Below are positions 58,453 through 64,000 of a DNA stretch of 64,000 nt, piece by piece (the first letter of the stretch is position 1; every line of letters begins with the position of its first letter). The position numbers and the translations under genes were made by a program. The stretch is from Agromyces archimandritae (GTDB lineage Bacteria; Actinomycetota; Actinomycetes; Actinomycetales; Microbacteriaceae): positions 2,914,001 to 2,978,000 of the forward strand of contig NZ_CP071696.1 in assembly GCF_018024495.1 (NCBI RefSeq). Reading direction: 5' to 3'. Below the pieces are notes generated by a model. That model saw only the letters and a list, made by a program, of their open reading frames with translations, did not search any database and was not told the DNA's origin.

Positions 58453-60531
58453 GTGACTTCCGTTTCGCGCTCAGATCAGAACGACGAAGCACCCGAGGGC
58501 ACCGGCGAGGGGAACGACGCCGAGCACGGGGGGCAGAGCGTCGCGAGCGCCCGGGCGGCCGCGGGGGCGGCGGATGGATCGGCATCCGCGGTGAAGAAGG
58601 CCCCCGCGGCGAAGCGGGCACCCGCGAAGCGTCCGGCGCGTGCGTCGGACCAGGCGGCGGGATCGGAGGGTGCCGCGAAGCCGGCATCGGCCTCCGCCCG
58701 CGCACAGGCGACCGCGACGCGAGGCGCGGCGGCGAAGGCCGCCGCGAGCAAGCGCACCGCGGCGAAGAAGGCTGCCGCGGAGCAGACGACGTCTGCGAAG
58801 GAATCGGCTTCGGAGCAGGCGCCGTCGGCGAAGGGTTCCGCCGGGGCCGCGGCCGCCGATCCGTCGGCGGATGCCGGGGCGGCGACCGGCCCGGCGACGA
58901 AGGCCGCACGTCCGGCCGCCCGCGCGAAGCCGGCCGCGAGACCGAAACCGGCCGCCGAGCGCCCGGCCAAGGCCTCCGCACCGAAGAACGGGGCCGGCAC
59001 CGCGGCGAAGGGGGCGCGCACCGGGTCCGGCGCCGACGAAGCGACCGCCGTGACGCCGATCGCCGAGGCACCCTCGAAGCGCACGGCCGCCTCGCGCGCG
59101 GCTTCGCAGAAGAGCACGGGTGCGCGCTCGAGTGCGGCGAAGACGTCGAGCGCTCGCACGGCACGCCCCGCTTCGACGAGCACCGCCGCCGACCGCGCCG
59201 GGGCTTCGGCGCGCGCCGCCGAGAAGCGCCGGAACGTGCGTACGGCTGCAGCCGGCGCCGCCGAGACGACCGAAGCCGGGCGGGCGAAGCCGAAGCGCGA
59301 CCTCACGGCCGCCGCCGAGATCACGACGGCCGCGACGGCCGCCGCTCCGGTGGACGCCGGAAACCGGACCGCCCCGACGAAGGAACCCGCCCCGATAGCG
59401 GAGGCTCCGGAAGCGCCCGAGCAGGCGGCCCCCGAAGCGGCGGCAGCGGCCGCCCCCGAACGGGCGGCTGCGCAGGCACCCGAGCCGGCGGCTGCGGCTG
59501 CCCCCGAACCGGCGGCTGCGCCTGCCCCCGAACCGGCGGCAGTGCCTGCCCCCGAACCGGCGGCCGCGCAGGCGGCCGAGCCGGTGGTCGAGGAACTGCC
59601 CGAAGAGACCCGCCCGGTCGTGCCCGAAGACACCATCCCCGTCGAGACGACCGAGCGTCCGCTGCCGAAGTCATCGGGCGAGACCGATGTCGCCGTCATC
59701 CCGATCCCGCGTCAGCAGGAGCGCCGCAAGCGCACCGTGCGCCCGGCGCGTCCGGCGCCCGGCCCCGATGCGCGGATCGTCCTCGCGATCGACGGCCTCG
59801 TCAAGCGCTTCGGCGACAACACGGCCGTCGACGGCGTGAGCCTCGAGGTGAAGGCCGGATCCTTCACCGGCATCGTCGGCCCGAACGGCGCCGGCAAGAC
59901 GACCACGCTCTCGATGGTGACGGGGCTGCTGCGCCCGGACGCCGGCACCGTCCGCATCCACGGCATCGACGCCTGGGCCGACCCGAACGCCGCCAAGCGC
60001 GCGACCGGCGTGCTGCCCGACCGGCTCCGCCTCTTCGACCGGCTGACCGGGGCGCAGCTGCTGTACTACTCGGGCACGCTCCGCGGCCTCAGCCGCCGCA
60101 CCGTCCAGGAGCGCAGCGACGACCTCATCGCCGCCTTCGGCCTCGAAGACGCCCTCGACCGGCTCGTCGCCGACTACTCGGCCGGCATGACGAAGAAGAT
60201 CGCGCTCGCGTGCGCCATGATCCACTCGCCGAGGCTCCTCGTGCTCGACGAACCGTTCGAATCGGTCGACCCGGTCTCGGCGGCCAACCTCACCGAGATC
60301 CTCGAGCGCTACGTCGCCGGCGGCGGCACGGTGCTGCTCTCCAGCCACGGCATGGACCTCATCGAGCGGGTCTGCGACTCGGTCGCGGTCATCGTCGCCG
60401 GCCGTGTGCTCGACGCCGGCACCCTCGACGAGGTGCGTCACGGCCAGTCGCTCGAGGAGCGTTTCGTCGAGCTCGCGGGCGGCCGCAAGGCGGCGGAGGG
60501 GATGGAATGGCTGCACAGTTTCTCCGACTGA
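58453..60531 (+). CDS. ABC transporter ATPase with a 430-residue Lys/Ala/Pro-rich N-terminal extension
   Basis: 692 residues. Residues 1 to about 435 are low-complexity and basic early (KKAPAAKRAPAKRPARA, SKRTAAKKAAAEQ), becoming Ala/Pro/Glu repeats (APEPAAAPAPEPAA) further on. The C-terminal 240 residues are a normal ABC ATPase: Walker A GPNGAGKTTT, signature YSAGMTKKIALA, Walker B LLVLDEPFESVD, switch SSHG. The GTG at 58453 is chosen because TAGGTT (58441-58446) lies 6 nt before it; the ATG three nt earlier is the alternative. It overlaps its permease gene by 25 nt. Confidence 0.87.
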   Translation: MTSVSRSDQNDEAPEGTGEGNDAEHGGQSVASARAAAGAADGSASAVKKAPAAKRAPAKRPARASDQAAGSEGAAKPASASARAQATATRGAAAKAAASKRTAAKKAAAEQTTSAKESASEQAPSAKGSAGAAAADPSADAGAATGPATKAARPAARAKPAARPKPAAERPAKASAPKNGAGTAAKGARTGSGADEATAVTPIAEAPSKRTAASRAASQKSTGARSSAAKTSSARTARPASTSTAADRAGASARAAEKRRNVRTAAAGAAETTEAGRAKPKRDLTAAAEITTAATAAAPVDAGNRTAPTKEPAPIAEAPEAPEQAAPEAAAAAAPERAAAQAPEPAAAAAPEPAAAPAPEPAAVPAPEPAAAQAAEPVVEELPEETRPVVPEDTIPVETTERPLPKSSGETDVAVIPIPRQQERRKRTVRPARPAPGPDARIVLAIDGLVKRFGDNTAVDGVSLEVKAGSFTGIVGPNGAGKTTTLSMVTGLLRPDAGTVRIHGIDAWADPNAAKRATGVLPDRLRLFDRLTGAQLLYYSGTLRGLSRRTVQERSDDLIAAFGLEDALDRLVADYSAGMTKKIALACAMIHSPRLLVLDEPFESVDPVSAANLTEILERYVAGGGTVLLSSHGMDLIERVCDSVAVIVAGRVLDAGTLDEVRHGQSLEERFVELAGGRKAAEGMEWLHSFSD

Positions 60532-62081
60532 AGCTGCACCTGCTCGCGAACATCTTCCGTCGGAGCGCCTGGCAGATCACCGGCATCGTCCTCGGGCTCG
60601 TCTACGGGCTGACGGCGGCCATCGTGCTCTTCGGCGTGCTCGCCGGCCTGCGTTTCGTGCCCGAGATCGAGTTCGTCCGCGACCTCATCACGGTGGCCGG
60701 CTCGGTGACGATGCTCGGCTTCGCGCTGTTCCCCCTGCTCTTCGGCAGCGAGGACACGATGGATCCGCGCCGCTTCGCGCTCTTCGGCATCCCGAACCGC
60801 CGCCTCTCGTTCGGCATCGCGCTGTCCTCGCTCATCGGCATCCCGGCCTTCGTGCTGGCGATCGTGCTCGTCGGCATGATCATCACCTGGACGCGCGACG
60901 TCGGCAGCACGATCCTCGCCGTGATCGCCGCCGCCCTCGCCCTGGCCGGCTGCCTGCTGGTGGCGCGGGTGGCGAGCTCGTTCGCCGCGTTCCTGCTCGA
61001 CACGCGCCGGGCCAAGGAGCTGTCCGGTTTCCTCGGCCTGCTGCTCGTCGTGGCGATCTCGCCCGTCGTCATCGCCCTCTCCTCGGTCGACTGGGCACGG
61101 TCGGGCCACCTCGTGCTCGAGCGCTTCTCGAGCGTGCTCGGGTGGACGCCGCTCGGCGCCGTCTGGGCCGTGCCGGGCGATGCCGCCGCGGGATCCTGGG
61201 GCACGGCGCTGGCGAAACTGCTCGTCGCGATCGCCTCGATCGGCCTGCTCTGGCTCGTCTGGGAGCGACTCGTCGCCAAGATGCTCGTCACCCCGGGCCG
61301 TGAGACGGCCGCGAAGTCGTACGCGGGGCTCGGCTGGTTCGACCGGATGCCCGCCGGCCGCACCGGCGCCGTGGCCGCCCGCGCGATCACCTACTGGGTG
61401 CGCGACGCCCGGTACTGGGTGTCGATCGTCATGGTGCCGATCGTGCCGATCGCCGTGCTCATCCCGCTCGCGATCGCCGGGGTGCCCGGCGATCTTCTCG
61501 CCCTCGTCCCGGTGCCGCTCATGTGCCTCTTCCTCGGCTGGGGCCTGCACAACGACACCGCCTACGACAGCACCGCGATCTGGCTGCACGTCGCCTCCGG
61601 CGTGCCGGGCCGCGCCGACCGGCTCGGCCGGGTCGTGCCGGTGCTCGGCCTCGGGGTCATCGCGATCGTCGTCGGCAGCGCCGTCACGGTCGCCGTCACG
61701 CAGGACTGGGCGCCGCTGCCCGCGCTCATCGGGGTGAGCACGGTCCTGCTGCTCGCCGGCCTCGGCATCGGATCGGTCACCTCGGCCCGCTTCCCGTACC
61801 CGGCGGTCAAACCCGGCGACAGCCCGTTCCAGCAACCGCAGTCGACCGGCGCGATCACCGCGCTCGTGCAGACCTTCACCCTGTTCGGCTCCTTCGTGCT
61901 CGCCCTGCCGGCGATCGTGTTCGCCGTCATGGGCCTGCTCGTCGACCCGGCCTGGAACGCGGCCGCACTCATCTCCGGACTCGTCGTCGGCGTCGCCGCG
62001 CTCGGCATCGGCGTGAGCTGGGGCGGGCGCATCTTCGAGCACCGCGAGCCCGAGATCATGCTCGCCGCCGTCCGGGCCTGA
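60507..62081 (+). CDS. ABC-2-type permease partner
   Basis: 524-residue membrane protein with about 12 hydrophobic segments in two halves separated by a soluble stretch (PGRETAAKSYAGLGWFDRMP). It is encoded overlapping the ATPase gene, with GGAGGGG just before the ATG, and is therefore the membrane half of that exporter. Substrate unknown. The pair resembles actinobacterial transporters annotated only as ABC permease. Confidence 0.83.
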   Translation: MAAQFLRLKLHLLANIFRRSAWQITGIVLGLVYGLTAAIVLFGVLAGLRFVPEIEFVRDLITVAGSVTMLGFALFPLLFGSEDTMDPRRFALFGIPNRRLSFGIALSSLIGIPAFVLAIVLVGMIITWTRDVGSTILAVIAAALALAGCLLVARVASSFAAFLLDTRRAKELSGFLGLLLVVAISPVVIALSSVDWARSGHLVLERFSSVLGWTPLGAVWAVPGDAAAGSWGTALAKLLVAIASIGLLWLVWERLVAKMLVTPGRETAAKSYAGLGWFDRMPAGRTGAVAARAITYWVRDARYWVSIVMVPIVPIAVLIPLAIAGVPGDLLALVPVPLMCLFLGWGLHNDTAYDSTAIWLHVASGVPGRADRLGRVVPVLGLGVIAIVVGSAVTVAVTQDWAPLPALIGVSTVLLLAGLGIGSVTSARFPYPAVKPGDSPFQQPQSTGAITALVQTFTLFGSFVLALPAIVFAVMGLLVDPAWNAAALISGLVVGVAALGIGVSWGGRIFEHREPEIMLAAVRA

Positions 62082-62110
62082 GTCCAGGATCCGCGGGTAG
62101 AATCGCAGGC

Positions 62111-62377
62111 ATGTCCCTCGACCGAGACCCATCCGCCGGCGGCCTCGACGTGCTCGACCGCGAGCTCGAGAAGCTCATCGAAGACGAGCTCAGCGAGCCC
62201 GGCGACCACGAGCGCTTCTCGCACTACGTGAAGAAGGAGCAGATCGTCGAGTCGGCGGTCACGGGCAAGCCGGTCAAGGCCCTCTGCGGCAAGAAGTGGA
62301 CGCCGGGCCGCAACCCCGACAAGTTCCCGGTGTGCCCGGCCTGCAAGGAGATCTACGAGCGCATGCGCTCGGAGTGA
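62111..62377 (+). CDS. DUF3039 zinc-ribbon-like protein
   Basis: 88-residue actinobacterial DUF3039 protein. HYVKKEQIVESAVTGKPVKA is followed by a Cys/His-like metal-binding arrangement, ALCGKKWTPGRNPDKFPVCP and ACKEIYERM, giving three cysteines plus a histidine. Function unknown. TAGAAT (62098-62103) stands 7 nt before the ATG. Confidence 0.88.
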   Translation: MSLDRDPSAGGLDVLDRELEKLIEDELSEPGDHERFSHYVKKEQIVESAVTGKPVKALCGKKWTPGRNPDKFPVCPACKEIYERMRSE

Positions 62378-62383
62378 GGCTCC

Positions 62384-62411
62384 GGATGCCCGGGGTCGCC
62401 CCGCGGCATCC
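62384..62411. terminator. Convergent hairpin terminator
   Basis: GGATGCC-CGGGG (62384-62395) pairs with CCCCG-c-GGCATCC (62399-62411) around TCG, with one bulged C, between the DUF3039 gene and pncB. Confidence 0.65.
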
Positions 62412-62419
62412 ACTCGCCG

Positions 62420-63742
62420 TCAGCGGTACGTCGTCGGGATGACCGCTTCGCCGCGGCCGAGCCGGAAGGCCTCGACCGGCAGCTCCTCCATGACGGCCGC
62501 GTGGTGCTCGCGCGCCAGGCGCGTGCCGGCGGCGCCGAGGTAGCGTTCGTCGACCTCGCCGGCCGCGATGAGCGGCACGAGGAGGGGGCGGAGCGTCTCG
62601 TCGCCGGGATCGAACTCGGGCGCGCCGCCCGGGCCGTCGCCGAGGAAGACGAGCTCCTCGCGGGCCGTGCGCGTTCCGTCGAGCCGGCGGGCGGCGTTCT
62701 TCCGGCCGCCGACGCTGACCTTGTCGGCCGAGGACTTCGCGACCGACACCCATTCCCCGTCGTCGCCGCGGCGGGCGACGAGCTTGTAGACCATGCCGGC
62801 GGCCGGGAAGCCGGAGCCGGTCACGACCGAGGTGCCCACGCCGTAGGAGTCGACCGGGGCGCCCGACAGCGCGGCGATCGTGAACTCGTCGAGGTCGCTC
62901 GTGACGGTGATCTTCGTGCCCGTCGCGCCGAGCGCGTCGAGCTGCTCGCGGACGGCGGCGACCACGGTCGGCAGGTCGCCGGAGTCGATGCGCACCGCGC
63001 CGAGCCCGGTCCCGGCGACCTCGACGGCCGTGCGCACGCCCTGCTCGATGTCGTAGGTGTCGATGAGGAGGGTCGTGCCGACGCCGGCGGTGTCGATCTG
63101 CGCGCGGAACGCCTCGGCCTCGCTGTCGTGCAGCAGCGTGAAGGAGTGGGCGGCCGTGCCCATCGTCGGCACCCCCCAGCGGCGACCCGCCTCGAGGTTG
63201 CTCGTCGCCGCGAAGCCGGCGATGTAGGCGGCGCGCGCGGCGGCGACCGCGGCCTGCTCGTTCGTGCGGCGGGAGCCCATCTCGGCGATCGGCCGGCCGA
63301 GCGCGACCGAGACCATGCGGGCGGCGGCCGAGGCGACCGAGGAGTCCGCGTTCAGGGTCGACAGCACGATCGTCTCGAGCATGACGCCCTCGGCGAAGCC
63401 CGCATGGATCGTCAGCAGCGGCGAACCCGGGAAGTAGGCCTCGCCCTCGCGGTACCCGTGGATGTCGCCGGTGAACCGGTAATCGGCCAGCCAGTCGATC
63501 GTCGTGGGCCGCACGATGCGTTCGGCGGCGAGCCAGGCGAGCTCCGCGTCGGTGAAGCGGAACCGCTGCACGAGCTCCAGCAGCCGGCCCGTGCCGGCCA
63601 CGACGCCGTAGCGGCGGCCGGCCGGCAGGCGCCTGGCGAACGCCTCGAAGAGGCTCTCGCGTTCGGCGGTGCCGTCGGCGAGAGCCGCATCCACCATCGT
63701 GAGCTCGTACTGATCGGTGAACAGCGCAGATGACCCGGTCAC
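62420..63742 (-). CDS. pncB: Nicotinate phosphoribosyltransferase
   Basis: 440-residue enzyme making nicotinate mononucleotide in NAD salvage. Seen: FTDQYELTM near the start, the phosphorylated-histidine region [24 protein letters not shown], the PRPP/product-binding VRIDSGDL and [10 protein letters not shown]. The GTG at 63742 is 7 nt after TAGGCT (63755-63750). The protein is full length. Divergent from murI. Confidence 0.92.
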   Translation of the reverse strand: MTGSSALFTDQYELTMVDAALADGTAERESLFEAFARRLPAGRRYGVVAGTGRLLELVQRFRFTDAELAWLAAERIVRPTTIDWLADYRFTGDIHGYREGEAYFPGSPLLTIHAGFAEGVMLETIVLSTLNADSSVASAAARMVSVALGRPIAEMGSRRTNEQAAVAAARAAYIAGFAATSNLEAGRRWGVPTMGTAAHSFTLLHDSEAEAFRAQIDTAGVGTTLLIDTYDIEQGVRTAVEVAGTGLGAVRIDSGDLPTVVAAVREQLDALGATGTKITVTSDLDEFTIAALSGAPVDSYGVGTSVVTGSGFPAAGMVYKLVARRGDDGEWVSVAKSSADKVSVGGRKNAARRLDGTRTAREELVFLGDGPGGAPEFDPGDETLRPLLVPLIAAGEVDERYLGAAGTRLAREHHAAVMEELPVEAFRLGRGEAVIPTTYR

Positions 63743-63811
63743 GCTCTCGAGCCTAGCGTCGGGATCGGGCAGGCCGCGGATCCGGCACGTGCCGGGCTAG
63801 GCTTGGATGTC

Positions 63812-64000
63812 GTGACCAGCGCACCGATCGGCATCTTCGACTCCGGCGTCGGCGGCCTCACCGTCGCCCGGGCCGTGAAGGATCAGCTGCCGAACGAGTC
63901 GATCCTCTACGTCGGCGACCTCGCGCACTCCCCGTACGGGCCGAAGAAGATCGCCGATGTGCGCCGCTACGCCCTCGCCGTGCTCGACGACCTCGTCGCC
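63812..64000 (+). CDS. murI: Glutamate racemase (N-terminal 63 residues only)
   Basis: The beginning of glutamate racemase, which makes D-glutamate for peptidoglycan. [17 protein letters not shown] with the catalytic-site Asp-Ser, and [12 protein letters not shown], are diagnostic. GTG start; TAGGCT (63798-63803) is 8 nt upstream. The gene runs off the right edge. Confidence 0.9.
   Translation, partial: MTSAPIGIFDSGVGGLTVARAVKDQLPNESILYVGDLAHSPYGPKKIADVRRYALAVLDDLVA

Noticed and set aside
58338..60500. Extra Arg/Gly-rich coding frame over the ABC ATPase tail
   Set aside because: It joins the permease frame only by reading through the ATPase gene in another frame. The real permease start is the ATG at 60507 with a good ribosome-binding site.
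1..64000. CRISPR array
   Set aside because: The direct repeats found are tandem (15 or 25 bp) or dispersed hairpins; none is a regularly spaced repeat with unique spacers, and no cas gene is present.

Overview
The window is very GC-rich, densely packed chromosomal DNA from an actinomycete. Gene content (twin-arginine tatB next to an O-methyltransferase and mrp, an AdnAB-type motor nuclease, DUF3107 and DUF3039 proteins, a UPF0182 protein) and many promoters placed directly against start codons point to Actinomycetota. Microbacteriaceae is my best guess, from general likeness only. No rRNA, prophage or CRISPR array is visible.

Region 1 (1-13.7 kb) is core: a cut-off O-methyltransferase, tatB, a succinate-semialdehyde-type dehydrogenase, a GPH/MFS transporter coupled to a PLP decarboxylase-like enzyme, a leftward operon (MgtE-N/CBS protein, DUF1003 protein, Mrp ATPase), two small membrane proteins, Xaa-Pro aminopeptidase, an endonuclease/exonuclease/phosphatase-fold protein and a PHP phosphoesterase. 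Region 2 (13.7-33.6 kb) is a DNA/RNA-maintenance neighbourhood: DEAD-box helicase, MiaE-like ferritin-fold protein, DUF3107, AdnA, AdnB, a degenerate phosphotransferase, NudC, a UvrD-type helicase, an orphan ThiF-like protein, a zincin-like protein, a PDZ/Lon-type protease and UPF0182.

Region 3 (33.7-44.5 kb) is the accessory part. A secreted GH18 chitinase is followed by a complete IS3-family element (1250 bp, inverted repeats, 4-bp target duplication, a frameshift heptamer) sitting in what looks like the chitinase promoter. Then come an initiator tRNA, a HAD pseudogene, a FitAB/VapBC-type toxin-antitoxin pair with a palindromic operator, and an unrecognised 598-residue protein (S1-like repeats, coiled coil) that ends early at an in-frame TAA. 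A TPP-riboswitch-controlled thiamine salvage operon encodes ThiM and a ThiE-ThiD-TenA fusion. Three copies of a 60-nt hairpin repeat lie here, all in one orientation.

Region 4 (44-64 kb): DUF2200, GNAT and nitrilase-family genes, an aminotransferase, an HtrA-like protease, then a cell-surface glycopolymer set (two GT2 enzymes, a CDP-alcohol phosphatidyltransferase, a TagF-like polymerase, a TagGH-like ABC exporter and a LicC-like nucleotidyltransferase) with threonine synthase embedded. An ABC transporter with an exceptional Lys/Ala/Pro-rich N-terminal tail, DUF3039, nicotinate phosphoribosyltransferase and the start of glutamate racemase follow.

A window-wide signal is a TANNNT hexamer 6-8 nt before the start codon of about 20 genes, which I read as leaderless transcription. 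I used it to choose several starts. The most distinctive local observations are the hairpin repeat family, the catalytically degenerate kinase between adnB and nudC, the truncated S1-like protein and the IS-disrupted chitinase promoter.
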